DNA from: Pseudoxanthomonas taiwanensis
Lineage (GTDB): Bacteria; Pseudomonadota; Gammaproteobacteria; Xanthomonadales; Xanthomonadaceae
DNA length: 60,136 nucleotides
Assembly (NCBI RefSeq): GCF_010093135.1
Contig: NZ_PDWK01000008.1
Span: forward strand, 1-60,136
Direction: 5' to 3'
A program made the position numbers and the translations under genes. The notes under the pieces are model-generated. The model had not been told where the DNA came from and did not search any database. It was given only the letters and a program-made list of their open reading frames with translations. Positions 35,896-45,055 of the stretch are shown one piece after another (position 1 is the stretch's first letter; each line of letters starts with the position of its first letter).

Positions 35896-36891
35896 TTGAG
35901 CCCCGCCGCCCTGTCTGCCAGCGCCTCCCTCCTCGCCGCCGACGTCGGCGGCACCCATGTGCGCATGGGCCTGGTCGAGGCCGGTGCGGACGGCACGCCA
36001 CAGGTGATGGCCTATGCCAAGTATCGCTGCACGGACCATCCGGGCCTGGACGCAATCGCCGCCGAGTTCCTGGCCGATCTAGGCAACCCGGCGGTGGAGG
36101 TGGCGGTGATCGCCAGCGCCGGCCACGTGCTGGAGGACGGCACGCTGATCGCCAACAACCTGCCCTGGCCGCTGGTGCCGGCCGCGCTGCGTGCGGCCTT
36201 GGACCTGCGCGGGTTGTACCTGCTCAACGACTTCGCCGCGCTGGCGCATGCGGTCGGCCGCCTGGGTCCGGCCGAGCTGCTGCGGCTGTCCGGCCCGGCA
36301 CAGGGCACGACCGGCCCGTTGCTGGTGCTGGGTCCGGGCACCGGCCTGGGTGCGGCACTGTGGGTCCCGCACGCCGGCCGCGGCCTGGTGCTGCCCACCG
36401 AGGCCGGCCAAGCCATGCTCGCCGCCGCCACCGACCTGGAGCTGGAACTGCTGCGGCGGCTGCGCGGCCCGGACCGGCACGTGCCGGTCGAACGGGCGCT
36501 CTCCGGCCCCGGCCTGCTCAACCTCTACCGCGCGCTGTGCGCGCTGCGCGGCCCCGACCCGGTGCATGCGCAGCCGGACGCGGTTACCGCCGCGGCGCTG
36601 GACGGTGGCGAGCCGCTGGCACGCCAGGCGCTGGAGGTGTTCTGCGGCCTGCTCGGAGGTGTCGTGGGCGACCTGGCCCTGGTGTATGGCGTGCAGGGCG
36701 TATACCTGGCTGGCGGCATCCTGCCACGGATCGCCGGTTTCCTCGCCGGCAGCAGCTTCCGCGAGCGCTTCCTCGACAAGGGGCCGATGCGCCCGGCGCT
36801 GGAGCGGGTGCCGGTACGGCTGGTCGAACACGGCCAGCTGGGGGTGCTCGGCGCCGCCTGCTGGTACCTGGACCAGGCCGTGCCGCGCTGA
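35896..36891 (+). CDS. Glucokinase-family sugar kinase (nag cluster)
   Basis: A 331-residue Glk-type (PF02685) kinase. It has LLAADVGGTHVRMGLVEA (phosphate 1 loop), LYLLNDFAALAHAV with the catalytic aspartate, LGPGTGLGAAL (glucokinase signature), TEAGQA and YLAGGILPRI. The start appears to be TTG at 35896, as no nearby ATG or GTG is in frame. Position beside nagA, divergent from it, suggests it phosphorylates GlcNAc or glucose released by the pathway. Substrate is not decidable from sequence. A TTGACA at 35811-35816 may be its -35, but the matching -10 is poor. Confidence 0.85.
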   Translation: MSPAALSASASLLAADVGGTHVRMGLVEAGADGTPQVMAYAKYRCTDHPGLDAIAAEFLADLGNPAVEVAVIASAGHVLEDGTLIANNLPWPLVPAALRAALDLRGLYLLNDFAALAHAVGRLGPAELLRLSGPAQGTTGPLLVLGPGTGLGAALWVPHAGRGLVLPTEAGQAMLAAATDLELELLRRLRGPDRHVPVERALSGPGLLNLYRALCALRGPDPVHAQPDAVTAAALDGGEPLARQALEVFCGLLGGVVGDLALVYGVQGVYLAGGILPRIAGFLAGSSFRERFLDKGPMRPALERVPVRLVEHGQLGVLGAACWYLDQAVPR

Positions 36892-36906
36892 GCGCGCCCG
36901 CACGGC

Positions 36907-37296
36907 TCAGCCGCCGTGGCGCAGCAGCAGGTCGCGCAGCGGCGTGCGCTGCAGCAGCAGGCCGAGGGCCACGCCCGCGGTGTTGGCCAGCGCATCGGCC
37001 GGATCGGCCAGGCGCGTGGCGGTGAGCGCGCCCTGGGCCAGTTCCAGGGCCGCGCCCATCAGCACCAGGCCGATGCCCGCCGTCCACAGCGCACGCCCGG
37101 GGCGGAACAGCTGCACCGCCGCCGCGGCCAGCGCGGCGTAGGCCAGCAGGTGCTCGAGCTTGTCGCCGTGGCGCGGCAGCTCGACGGGCGGCGGCGGGAC
37201 CAGGCTGGCCACGCAGACCACGGCCAGCGCCAGCAGCCACAGCCCCAGCCACAGGCGCGGCCGCCGCAGCGGCTTGAGCACGCCCGCCACGCTCAC
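36907..37296 (-). CDS. VanZ-like membrane protein
   Basis: A 129-residue protein with about four helices and the VanZ-family motif KLEHLLAYAALAA followed by AALELAQGALT. VanZ confers low-level teicoplanin resistance in Enterococcus, but most chromosomal relatives have no known role. The GTG start overlaps the stop of the methyltransferase gene (GTGA), so the two are translationally coupled. There is no other clear link between them. Confidence 0.78.
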   Translation of the reverse strand: MSVAGVLKPLRRPRLWLGLWLLALAVVCVASLVPPPPVELPRHGDKLEHLLAYAALAAAAVQLFRPGRALWTAGIGLVLMGAALELAQGALTATRLADPADALANTAGVALGLLLQRTPLRDLLLRHGG

Positions 37297-38492
37297 AGCC
37301 GCCAGCTGAGGTCGCCGAGCAGGAAGGCCGGACTCAGGTCCACGTCGCGGCAGAAGGCCATGGCCTGGAAGCGTTCGCCCATCTGCTCCGGCAGGGTCAG
37401 GCGCTTGAGCTCCTGGCGCAGGCGCAGCGCGCCCACCTCGTCGGTGCGCGCCTCGGCCTCGGCCAGCAGGCGGGCGATGCCGTTGCCCAGCAGGAAGCTG
37501 GCCTGGGTGCAGTAGCCGGCCAGGTCGAAGCCGGCGCCGGTGCCGGCCTCGGCCAGCGCGGTGAAGTCCACCGAGGCGGTGATGTCCTGCAGGCCCGGCC
37601 ACAGCAGCACGTCCCCGTGCATGCGCTGGCGGTAGAACGCGCGCAGGGTGCCGTCGCAGCGCTGCGGCAGGTAGTACTCGCGGCGCGGATAACCGTAGTC
37701 GAAGAACAGCATCGCACCCGAGCGCAGGCCGCCGGCCACCGCCTGCAGCCAGTACGGCAGCTGCGGCAGCAGCTCGGAGCGGTAGCCGTCGGCAAAGCGC
37801 GTGTCCAGGTACTGCTCGACGTGGCGCACCGCCGCGGTCAGCAGCGCGTCGGCCGGCCGGTCGATGCGCACGAAGGCGCCGTCGGACCCCACCGCCACAT
37901 GCTCCTCCAGCACCTGGCTGTCGCGCAGGGTGAAGCGCGGCGTGGGCAGGGCGTCGACCACCTCGTTGGCGAACAGCACGCCGTCCCACTCGTCCTCGAA
38001 CGGCCGTTCCAGCCACTCCACCAGCCCGAACACGGTGGGCGTGAGCGTGCGCTGCAGGTGCTCGCGCTGGCGGTGGCGCAGGTCGGCCGAGGGCTCGAGG
38101 ATGGCGTAGCGGTCCGGCAGCGCGTCCAGCTCCAGCATGCGCTTGAGGGCGACCTCGGCGAACACGCCGCTGCCGCCGCCGACCTCCAGCACCCGTGCGT
38201 ACGGGCCCAGCTCGCGCAGCACCTCGGCCAGCACGCCGGCCACGGTGGCGGCGAACAGGCGGCCGCTCTCGGGCGCGGTGACGAAGTCACCGGCCGCGCC
38301 GAACTTGGTGGCGCCCGCGCTGTAGTAGCCCCGGCCGGGTGCGTACAGGCACAGCTCCATGAAGCGCGAGAACGGCACGCTGCCGCCGGAGGCAGCGATC
38401 TCCGCGCGGATGTGCTCGGCCAGGAGCTGGCTGTGGCGCAGGGCGTCTTCGTCGGGCGGCGGCAGGTCGGCGTGCATCGTGGGAACGGGCAT
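37293..38492 (-). CDS. SAM-dependent methyltransferase, MidA/NDUFAF7 family
   Basis: A 399-residue protein of PF02636. It has FSRFMELCLYAPGRGYYSAG, GDFVTAPESGRLFAATVA, and the SAM-binding VLEVGGGSGVFAEVALK, then FANEVVDALP and FFDYGYPRREYYLPQR. The mitochondrial relative NDUFAF7 methylates an arginine of a complex I subunit; bacterial roles are unproven. I chose ATG 38492 (MPVPTMHADLPP), the start that best fits the family length. The divergent pteridine reductase gene begins 36 bp away. Confidence 0.88.
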   Translation of the reverse strand: MPVPTMHADLPPPDEDALRHSQLLAEHIRAEIAASGGSVPFSRFMELCLYAPGRGYYSAGATKFGAAGDFVTAPESGRLFAATVAGVLAEVLRELGPYARVLEVGGGSGVFAEVALKRMLELDALPDRYAILEPSADLRHRQREHLQRTLTPTVFGLVEWLERPFEDEWDGVLFANEVVDALPTPRFTLRDSQVLEEHVAVGSDGAFVRIDRPADALLTAAVRHVEQYLDTRFADGYRSELLPQLPYWLQAVAGGLRSGAMLFFDYGYPRREYYLPQRCDGTLRAFYRQRMHGDVLLWPGLQDITASVDFTALAEAGTGAGFDLAGYCTQASFLLGNGIARLLAEAEARTDEVGALRLRQELKRLTLPEQMGERFQAMAFCRDVDLSPAFLLGDLSWRL

Positions 38493-38527
38493 TGGAGAAT
38501 GGCCAGCATAGCCGAGGAGGCCTTTGC

Positions 38528-39265
38528 ATGACCTCACCCCATCCCGTGGCCCTGGTCACCGGCGCCGCGCGCCGCATCGGCGCGGCGATCGCCCGGCGCC
38601 TGCACGCGGCCGGCTACGACCTGGCCCTGCACCACCGCCGCTCGGACGCGGAGATGGCGGCGCTGGCCGCGCAGCTGCGCGCCGCGCGCCCGGACAGCGT
38701 ACTGGTGCTGCGCGCCGACCTGCGCCAGCCCGACGGCCTGCCGGACCTGGTGGCGCGCTGCGTGGGCCACTACGGCCGCCTGGACGCGCTGGTGAACAAC
38801 GCCTCCAGCTTCCACCCCACGCCGCTGGGCCGGGCCACGCCGGAAGACTGGGACGACCTGTTCGGGGTCAACGCGCGCGCGCCGTTCTTCCTGGCCCAGG
38901 CCGCGGCGCCACACCTGCAGGCGGCCGGCGGGGCCATCGTCAACCTGGCCGACGTCTACGCCGGCCGGCCGCTGGCCGGCCACCCGCTGTACTCGGCGGC
39001 CAAGGCCGCGCTCGTGTCGCTGACCCGCTCGCTGGCGCTGGCGCTGGCGCCGCGGGTGCGGGTCAACGCGGTGGCGCCGGGCGCGATCCTGTGGCCGGAG
39101 CAGGAACAGGACCCGGCCGCGCGCGCGGCGATCCTGGCCGCCACCGCGCTGGGCCGCACCGGCACGCCGGAGGACATCGCCGGCGCGGTGCACTGGCTGC
39201 TGTCGGACGAGGCCGGCTACGTCACCGGGCAGGTGCTGCACGTGGACGGGGGGCGGGAGCGCTGA
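38528..39265 (+). CDS. Pteridine reductase (SDR family)
   Basis: A 245-residue short-chain dehydrogenase. The NADPH motif TGAARRIGAAIARRL (TGxxxRxG with arginine) is the pteridine reductase type, with NNASSF and the catalytic YSAAK. Such enzymes reduce dihydrofolate, dihydrobiopterin or dihydromonapterin. It has a strong site GAGGAGG before the ATG at 38528. It is convergent with folK, and their 3' ends overlap by 44 bp. With folK and folB nearby, a folate/pterin role is strongly favoured over other SDR functions. Confidence 0.87.
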   Translation: MTSPHPVALVTGAARRIGAAIARRLHAAGYDLALHHRRSDAEMAALAAQLRAARPDSVLVLRADLRQPDGLPDLVARCVGHYGRLDALVNNASSFHPTPLGRATPEDWDDLFGVNARAPFFLAQAAAPHLQAAGGAIVNLADVYAGRPLAGHPLYSAAKAALVSLTRSLALALAPRVRVNAVAPGAILWPEQEQDPAARAAILAATALGRTGTPEDIAGAVHWLLSDEAGYVTGQVLHVDGGRER

Positions 39266-39791
39266 GCGGCAGGGACACCTGCTCGAACGCCTCGTCGTGC
39301 TGCGGGTGTTCGCGCCACAGCGCGGCCAGGGTGCGCCCGCTGAGCGGGTCGACGAAGTCCGGGGCGATGTCGGCCAGCGGCTTGAGCACGAAGGCGTGCT
39401 TCAGCTCCGGGCGCGGGATGCGCACCCGGCCGGCGGCGTCGCGCAGCACCTGGTCGCCGTAGAACACCACGTCCACGTCGAGGGTGCGGTCGGAGAAGCG
39501 CGGCACGTCGCGGCGGCGGCCGTGGCGCGCCTCCAGCGCGTGCAGCCAGTCCTCCAGCGCCGGCAGCGGCATCGCCGTGGCCAGCGCCACCGCGTTGTTG
39601 AGGAACGGCGCGCCGTCGAAGCCCACCGCCGGGGTGCGGTAGGCCGGCGACACCCGCAGCGGGCCGAAGCACGCCTGCAGCTCCGCCACCGCCGCCGCCA
39701 GGTGGCGCTCGGGCTCGAGGTTGCTGCCCAGGCTGAGCAGGACGGGGATGGCGCCGCCTTTGGGGGCGCCGGGCGCGTGGGGCGTGGGCAT
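39222..39791 (-). CDS. folK: 2-amino-4-hydroxy-6-hydroxymethyldihydropteridine pyrophosphokinase
   Basis: FolK (HPPK) transfers pyrophosphate from ATP to 6-hydroxymethyl-dihydropterin in folate synthesis. The 189-residue protein has LLSLGSNLEPERHL, RTPAVGF, NNAVAL and the HPPK signature RFSDRTLDVDVVFYGD, then IPRPELKHAFVLKPLADI. The end overlaps the pteridine reductase gene on the other strand by 44 bp. I chose ATG 39791. Anbu protease gene lies just upstream. Confidence 0.93.
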   Translation of the reverse strand: MPTPHAPGAPKGGAIPVLLSLGSNLEPERHLAAAVAELQACFGPLRVSPAYRTPAVGFDGAPFLNNAVALATAMPLPALEDWLHALEARHGRRRDVPRFSDRTLDVDVVFYGDQVLRDAAGRVRIPRPELKHAFVLKPLADIAPDFVDPLSGRTLAALWREHPQHDEAFEQVSLPLSAPAPRPRAAPAR

Positions 39792-39795
39792 GGGG

Positions 39796-40587
39796 TCAGG
39801 AACGTTCGGGGTGGCCGTCGCGGGCCGGCGGGCCGGGATCGGCGGCCTCACGCGGCGCCTCCCAGGGGAAGCGCGGCAGCGACTGCACGGCCTGCTCAAG
39901 GCGGCGCGACCAGTTGGCGTGGATGTCGGCGTACAGCGGATCGGTGGCGTCCATGCGCATCTGCCGCTCCACGCGCAGCCCGCCGGCGCGCACCAGGGCC
40001 AGGTCCAGCGGCAGGCCGACCGACAGGTTGGAACGGATGGTGGAGTCCAGCGACAGCAGCGCGCAGCGCGCGGCGTCCTCCAGGCTGGTGTCCGGGCGCA
40101 CGATGCGGTCGAGGATCGGCTTGCCGTACTTGGACTCGCCGATCTGCAGGTAGGGCGTTTCCGGCGAGGCGGAGATGCAGTTGCCCAGAGGGTAGACCAG
40201 GTACAGGCCGGGGCGTTCGCCGGCGATCTGGCCGCCGAAGATCAGCGTGGCCTGGGTGCTGGTGCCGCGCTCCGCGTCGGCCTCGTCCACCCGCGCCTGG
40301 CTTTCGACCAGCAGCCGGCCGACGTAGGCGGCCGCCTCGAACAGGTGGCGGAAGCCACGCAGGCTCTGCGCCGCGTCCGGGTCGTCGGCGTCGCGCTGCA
40401 GGCAGGCGATGACCCGCTGGGTCGTGGCCAGGTTGCCCGAGGTCATCACCACGAACACCCGCTCGCCCGGCCACTGGAACACATGCAGCTTGCGGTGCAC
40501 GCGCACGTCGTCCACGGAGGCGTTGGTGCGCGTATCCGCGGCGAAGACCAGGCCTTCGTCCACCTGGATGCCGACGCAGTAGGTCAT
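39796..40587 (-). CDS. Anbu-type (proteasome-like) peptidase
   Basis: A 263-residue NTN-hydrolase of the Anbu family (ancestral beta subunit-like). It starts MTYCVGIQVDEGLVFAADTR, so Thr2 becomes the N-terminal nucleophile after Met removal, and includes VVMTSGNLATTQ. Anbu assembles into a helical or ring complex; its substrates are unknown. It is often found with a transglutaminase-like protease, an alpha-E protein and an ATP-grasp protein; none of these is in the window. The C-terminus is Pro/Ala-rich. Confidence 0.87.
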   Translation of the reverse strand: MTYCVGIQVDEGLVFAADTRTNASVDDVRVHRKLHVFQWPGERVFVVMTSGNLATTQRVIACLQRDADDPDAAQSLRGFRHLFEAAAYVGRLLVESQARVDEADAERGTSTQATLIFGGQIAGERPGLYLVYPLGNCISASPETPYLQIGESKYGKPILDRIVRPDTSLEDAARCALLSLDSTIRSNLSVGLPLDLALVRAGGLRVERQMRMDATDPLYADIHANWSRRLEQAVQSLPRFPWEAPREAADPGPPARDGHPERS

Positions 40588-40679
40588 GGGCGAGCCTGTT
40601 CCGCTGTGCAGGGGGATTCTATGCCCCGCACCGGGGCCGGCCAGTGAACGCGCCGGCACGCGCCCGCCGCCGGCCCGGC

Positions 40680-42011
40680 TCAGGCCGGCAGCCCCTGGTC
40701 CTGTGCCCGGTCGCGCGGCTCGGCGTCCAGGCTGCCGCGCGGCCCGGCCAGGGCGCGGAAGTCGCCGCCCGAGGGGTTCTGGAACACGCGCAGGCCGAAT
40801 TCCGGCAGGATCGCCAGCAGGTGGTCGAAGATGTCCGACTGGATGCCCTCGTACACCGCCCAGCGGGTGTCGTTGGTGAAGCAGTAGATCTCCAGCGGCA
40901 GGCCCTCGGCGGTGGGCTGCAGCTGCCGTACCAGCAGGGTCATGTCCTGGTGCACGCCGGGATGGCGGCGCAGGTAGCGCTCCACGTAGGCGCGGAAGGT
41001 GCCGAGGTTGGTGATGCGGCGGGCGTTGAACGGCAGCCGGCCGTCCTCGCCCAGGCCGGCGTTCCACTCGGCCAGCTCGCGCTCCTTGTGCTCCAGGTAC
41101 TCGCGCAGCAGCACGAAGCGGCGCAGGCGGGCGCGCTCGGCCTCGTCCAGGAAGCGCACGCTGGTCTGGTCCAGGTACAGCGCGCGCTTGATCCGGCGTC
41201 CGCCGGATTCCTGCATCCCGCGCCAGTTCTTGAACGACTCGCTGATCAGCTTCTTGGTCGGGATGGTGGTGACGGTCTTGTCCCAGTTGCGCACCGTCAC
41301 CGTGTGCAGGGCGATGTCGATGACATCGCCGTCGGCGTTCTGGCTGGGCATCTCGATCCAGTCGCCGATGCGCACGCGGCCGTCGCTGCTGATCTGCACG
41401 CTGGCCACCAGCGACAGCAGGGTGTCCTGGAACACCAGCATCAGCACCGCGGTGGCCGCGCCGAGGCCGGTGAGCAGGTGGGTCAGCTTCACGCCGGCGA
41501 GGGTGGCGACGATGGACAGGCCGGCCAGGGCGAAGATCACGATCTTGGCCACCTGCAGGAAGCCCTTGATCGGCCTGTTGCGCGCGTCCGGGCGGCGCTC
41601 GTACAGGTCGTTGACCGCGTCCAGCGCGTGCGAGAAGGCCAGGGCCAGGGTCAGCACCACCCAGGCCTGGCAGGCGCCGTGGACGAAGGCCACCAGGGCC
41701 GCCGGCAGGTCCGGGATCCAGCCGATGCCGGAGGAGATCACCATCGCCGGCACCACGTTGGCCAGGCGCGGGATCACCCGCATGTCGGCGATCCCGGCCT
41801 TGCCTGTCTGGCTGGCGAGCATCGCCAGCAACCGGCGCAGGCCGCGCAGCAGGATGCGCTTGGTGACGAAGTTCGCGATGGCCGCGGCGCCCAGCAGCAG
41901 CGCCAGCAGCAGGGCCGGCCAGGCCCAGGGCCAAGGCGCCAGCAGGTCCCTCACCCCATGCAGCCCGATCAGGCTGGTCCAGTCACCCGCAGTCGATACA
42001 CCCCACACCAC
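40680..42011 (-). CDS. MscS-family mechanosensitive channel (YbdG-type)
   Basis: A 443-residue inner-membrane channel. Five or so helices in residues 20-180 lead to the conserved pore-lining helix (LTGLGAATAVLMLVFQDTLLS). The MscS beta domain follows (GRVRIGDWIEMPSQNADGDV, then VRNWDKTVTTIPTKKLISES). The YbdG type has a long C-terminal extension, as here. It opens under membrane tension to release solutes during osmotic downshift. opgH elsewhere in the window serves the same stress. It is next to folB, with their ends abutting. Confidence 0.9.
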   Translation of the reverse strand: MVWGVSTAGDWTSLIGLHGVRDLLAPWPWAWPALLLALLLGAAAIANFVTKRILLRGLRRLLAMLASQTGKAGIADMRVIPRLANVVPAMVISSGIGWIPDLPAALVAFVHGACQAWVVLTLALAFSHALDAVNDLYERRPDARNRPIKGFLQVAKIVIFALAGLSIVATLAGVKLTHLLTGLGAATAVLMLVFQDTLLSLVASVQISSDGRVRIGDWIEMPSQNADGDVIDIALHTVTVRNWDKTVTTIPTKKLISESFKNWRGMQESGGRRIKRALYLDQTSVRFLDEAERARLRRFVLLREYLEHKERELAEWNAGLGEDGRLPFNARRITNLGTFRAYVERYLRRHPGVHQDMTLLVRQLQPTAEGLPLEIYCFTNDTRWAVYEGIQSDIFDHLLAILPEFGLRVFQNPSGGDFRALAGPRGSLDAEPRDRAQDQGLPA

Positions 42012-42377
42012 TTACGACTCCTTCGCCGGCGCACTGCGCTCGATCACCACGCCCACCGCCCGCGCGCCGCGCACCGCGCCGGGCTTGCTCAGCTTCAGCC
42101 GCACCCAGCGCACCCCGAACTCGCGGATGACCAGTTCGGCGCAGCGCTCGGCCAGGGTCTCCACCAGGCCGAAGTCCGACTGTTCGACGTACTCGATCAG
42201 GCGCTTGCTGACCGCCTTGTAGTCGAGGGTGTCGGCGATGTCGTCGGTGGCCGCCGGGCGGCGGTTGTCGAAGGCCATCTCCAGGTCGAAGCACAGGGGC
42301 TGGCGGATGCGCCGCTCCCAGTCGTAGATGCCGATCAGCGCCTCGATCTCCAGGCCCTCGATGAATACCTTGTCCAT
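42012..42377 (-). CDS. folB: Dihydroneopterin aldolase
   Basis: FolB converts dihydroneopterin to 6-hydroxymethyl-dihydropterin, the step before FolK. The 121-residue protein has MDKVFIEGLEIEALIGIYDW and ERCAELVIREFGVRWVRLKLSKPGAV, the typical sequence around the catalytic lysine. An alternative ATG lies 15 nt upstream. Convergent or divergent genes surround it: a glycosyltransferase diverges 55 bp away, and its stop touches the start of the MscS gene, which is transcribed after it. Confidence 0.94.
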   Translation of the reverse strand: MDKVFIEGLEIEALIGIYDWERRIRQPLCFDLEMAFDNRRPAATDDIADTLDYKAVSKRLIEYVEQSDFGLVETLAERCAELVIREFGVRWVRLKLSKPGAVRGARAVGVVIERSAPAKES

Positions 42378-42431
42378 TGGATGCTGCGACAATACGGGCT
42401 CAGGATTCTAGCCCAAGGGCGACGGCACCGA

Positions 42432-43565
42432 ATGAAACTGGCCTATTTCCTCAAGGATGCGACCGCTTCCGGTGGCATGGAGCGCGTGCTCTCCAACAAG
42501 TGCGCCTGGTGGTGCGCGCAGGGACACGAGGTGCATGTGGTGTCGCTGGTCGATCCGCAGGGACGCGAGCCGTTCTTCCCGTTTCCCGCGCAGGTGCGCC
42601 ACCACAACCTCGGCCTGCAGCGGATCTACCGCAAGGGCCTGGCGAACAAGCTGCGCAAGGGACGCAACGTCGAAGCGTTCGTCGCCGCCGCCGACCGCTG
42701 GCTCACGCAGTTCCAGCCGGACATCGCGATCTCGATGTTCGACGAGTATTCGCGCCACCTGCCGCGTACCCGCCATGCGTGCTGCAAGGTCGGCGAGCTG
42801 CATTTCGCCAAGCACAAGAGCGCGCAGCACATGTACCGGCTGGAGCGGACCGCCGCCGGACGCGCCCTGTGCCGGCTCTACAAGCACGCCGACTACCGCC
42901 TGATCGGCGGCTACGACGCCTTCGTGACCCTGACCGCGCAGGATGCCGAGGCCTGGGGCCGGCTCCCCAACATCACCTCCATCCCCAACGCCGCCAGCTT
43001 CGTCTGCCCCACGCGCGCACCGCTGGATTCGAAGCAGGTCATCGCGCTTGGCCGCAATACCCGGCAGAAGCGCTTCGACCGCCTGCTGAAAGCGTGGTCG
43101 CGGGTGGCGCCACGCCATCCGGATGCGACCCTGCGCATCGTCGGCCCGGGCGGCAAGGACGACCTGCGCCGGCTCGCGCACAGGCTGGGGATCGAGTCGC
43201 AGGTCACCCTGGACGACGCCGTGCGCGACGTGCCCGGCGCGCTGATGCAGGCAAGCGTGCTGGCGTTGTCCTCGCAGTACGAGGGATTCGCGATGGTACT
43301 GCTGGAGGCGATGAGCTGCGGCCTGCCGGTGGTGGCCAGCGACTGCCGCAGCGGCCCGGCGGAAATCGTCACCCACGGCGAGGACGGCTTCCTGGTCGCG
43401 CCGGGCGACATCGAAGGCATGGCCGCGGCGCTGGACCGGCTGCTGTCGGATCCGTCGCTGCGCGACGCGATGGGCGCCGCCGCCCACCGCAACGTCGCGC
43501 GTTTCTCCGAGCAGGCGGTGATGGCCCGCTGGCAGGCGCTGTTCGAAGGGCTGTTACGCGCCTGA
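42432..43565 (+). CDS. Glycosyltransferase family 4
   Basis: A 377-residue GT-B enzyme starting [20 protein letters not shown], with the GT4 signature [19 protein letters not shown] (two glutamates of the E-x7-E motif) at about residue 280. It transfers a sugar from a nucleotide donor, likely to lipopolysaccharide core or a surface polymer. Its base composition appears slightly less GC-rich than neighbours, as in many surface-sugar genes, but this is an impression, not a measurement. Its 3' end overlaps tsaD by 12 bp. An open frame upstream from 40644 is antisense noise. Confidence 0.85.
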   Translation: MKLAYFLKDATASGGMERVLSNKCAWWCAQGHEVHVVSLVDPQGREPFFPFPAQVRHHNLGLQRIYRKGLANKLRKGRNVEAFVAAADRWLTQFQPDIAISMFDEYSRHLPRTRHACCKVGELHFAKHKSAQHMYRLERTAAGRALCRLYKHADYRLIGGYDAFVTLTAQDAEAWGRLPNITSIPNAASFVCPTRAPLDSKQVIALGRNTRQKRFDRLLKAWSRVAPRHPDATLRIVGPGGKDDLRRLAHRLGIESQVTLDDAVRDVPGALMQASVLALSSQYEGFAMVLLEAMSCGLPVVASDCRSGPAEIVTHGEDGFLVAPGDIEGMAAALDRLLSDPSLRDAMGAAAHRNVARFSEQAVMARWQALFEGLLRA

Positions 43566-44582
43566 GGCGGCCAGCGCCGGCAGGGCGGCCATGTCCCAGC
43601 GCGCGGCGACCCTCACCTGGGCGCCGTCGTGCTGGCCGGCCTGCAGGCGCAGCGCGCCGGCGAAGGCGATCATGGCGCCGTTGTCGGTGCACAGCGACGG
43701 GCGCGGGAAGCAGGCGCGGCCGCCGCGGGCCGCGGCCATCTTCTGCAGCCGCGCGCGCAGGCGGCGGTTGGCGCCGACGCCGCCGGACACCACGATCACG
43801 TCGCTGCCGGCCGCGTCCAGCGCGCGCTCGCACTTGATCGCCAGGGTTTCGACCACCGCGTCCTCGAAGCCGCGCGCGATGTCGGCCCGGGTCTGCGCCG
43901 ACCGGTCGGACTGCTGCCAGGCCAGCAGCACCTGGGTCTTCAGCCCGCTGAAGCTGAAGTCCAGGCCGGGCCGGTCGGTCATCGGCCGGGCGAAGCGGAA
44001 CACGCCCGGCCGGCCCTGCTCGGCCAGCGCCGCCAGCTGCGGGCCGCCGGGGTAGGGCAGGCCCATCAGCTTGGCGGTCTTGTCGAAGGCCTCGCCGGCG
44101 GCGTCATCCAGGGTCTCGCCCAGCAGCCGGTAGCGGCCGATGGCCTCCACCGCCACCAGCTGGGTGTGGCCGCCGGACACCAGCAGGGCCACGAACGGTG
44201 GCTGCGGCGGGTTGTCCTCCATCAGCGGGGCCAGCAGGTGGCCCTCCATGTGGTGCACGCCGATCGCCGGCACCTCCAGCGCCCAGGCAAGCGCCCGGGC
44301 CACGCCGGCCCCGACCAGCAGCGCCCCGACCAGGCCGGGGCCGGCGGTATAGGCCACGCCGTCCAGGTCGCCCGGTGCCAGGCCGGCCTCGGCCAGGGTC
44401 TGGCGGACCAGCGGCAGCAGCTTGCGCACGTGGTCGCGGCTGGCCCGCTCCGGGACCACCCCGCCGTACTCGGCGTGCAGGGCGATCTGGCTGTAGACCG
44501 CGTGCGCCAGCAGGCCGGCGCCGGTGTCGTACACGGCCACGCCGGTTTCGTCGCAGGAGGTTTCGATGCCGAGCACGCGCAT
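43554..44582 (-). CDS. tsaD: tRNA N6-threonylcarbamoyladenosine transferase
   Basis: TsaD (Gcp, YgjD) transfers the threonylcarbamoyl group to A37 of ANN-decoding tRNAs, together with TsaB and TsaE. The 342-residue ASKHA-fold protein has [28 protein letters not shown] with the metal-binding histidines, [10 protein letters not shown] and [12 protein letters not shown]. The ATG at 44582 is divergent from rpsU, the classic arrangement. The final codons overlap the convergent glycosyltransferase gene by 12 bp. Confidence 0.96.
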   Translation of the reverse strand: MRVLGIETSCDETGVAVYDTGAGLLAHAVYSQIALHAEYGGVVPERASRDHVRKLLPLVRQTLAEAGLAPGDLDGVAYTAGPGLVGALLVGAGVARALAWALEVPAIGVHHMEGHLLAPLMEDNPPQPPFVALLVSGGHTQLVAVEAIGRYRLLGETLDDAAGEAFDKTAKLMGLPYPGGPQLAALAEQGRPGVFRFARPMTDRPGLDFSFSGLKTQVLLAWQQSDRSAQTRADIARGFEDAVVETLAIKCERALDAAGSDVIVVSGGVGANRRLRARLQKMAAARGGRACFPRPSLCTDNGAMIAFAGALRLQAGQHDGAQVRVAARWDMAALPALAASGA

Positions 44583-44624
44583 GGGACCGGGGGACGGGAA
44601 GCGGAACGGGGCCGGGGCGGCGTC

Positions 44625-44654
44625 TTGCGACCGGCCCCGGAAGGTGGCTATCAT
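44625..44654 (+). promoter_or_regulatory. Putative rpsU promoter
   Basis: TTGCGA (44625-44630) and TATCAT (44649-44654), 18 bp apart, lie 48 bp before the rpsU ATG. The sites are near the 5' end of tsaD on the other strand. Confidence 0.5.
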
Positions 44655-44701
44655 ACGCGGCTCACCCGGGCCATGCCCGGTATTTTGCCACCGGAGATTC
44701 C

Positions 44702-44917
44702 ATGCCCAGCGTCAAAGTCCGCGAGAACGAGCCGTTCGAGTTTGCGCTCCGCCGCTTCAAGCGTACCTGCGAAAAGGCCGGCATCCTGGCCGAGACCCGC
44801 AAGCGCGAGTACTACGAGAAGCCGACCCAGGAGCGGAAGCGCAAGGCGGCCGCCGCGGTGAAGCGCCAGCTGCGCCGCATGGCGCGCGACGTCACCAAGC
44901 GTCAGCGCCTGTACTGA
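44702..44917 (+). CDS. rpsU: 30S ribosomal protein S21
   Basis: S21 helps the 30S subunit start translation. The 71-residue basic protein is complete: [20 protein letters not shown], then [12 protein letters not shown] and the C-terminal KRQRLY. The ATG at 44702 has the ribosome site GGAG 9 nt upstream. It is the first gene of the run toward dnaG. Confidence 0.98.
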   Translation: MPSVKVRENEPFEFALRRFKRTCEKAGILAETRKREYYEKPTQERKRKAAAAVKRQLRRMARDVTKRQRLY

Positions 44918-44970
44918 GCCCAGCCCGGGATCGCCGCGCGCCGCCTGCCGGCCGCGCGGCACCCCACGGA

Positions 44971-45000
44971 AGCCGGCACGCTCGCGCGTGGCCGGCTTTT
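44971..45000 (+). terminator. Rho-independent terminator after rpsU
   Basis: AGCCGGCACGC pairs with GCGTGGCCGGCT (one bulged base) around a short loop and is followed by TTTT. It lies between rpsU and yqeY, so rpsU may be transcribed mostly on its own, with partial read-through. Confidence 0.65.
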
Positions 45001-45055
45001 CGCGTTTGACCTGTGGCAGGCCCGCCGCACTCCCCCGTACCACCAAGGTGTTTCC

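Noticed and set aside
40644-42431. Long N-terminal extension of the GT4 gene
   Set aside because: It is antisense to the channel and folB genes; the protein motif starts at the ATG at 42432.
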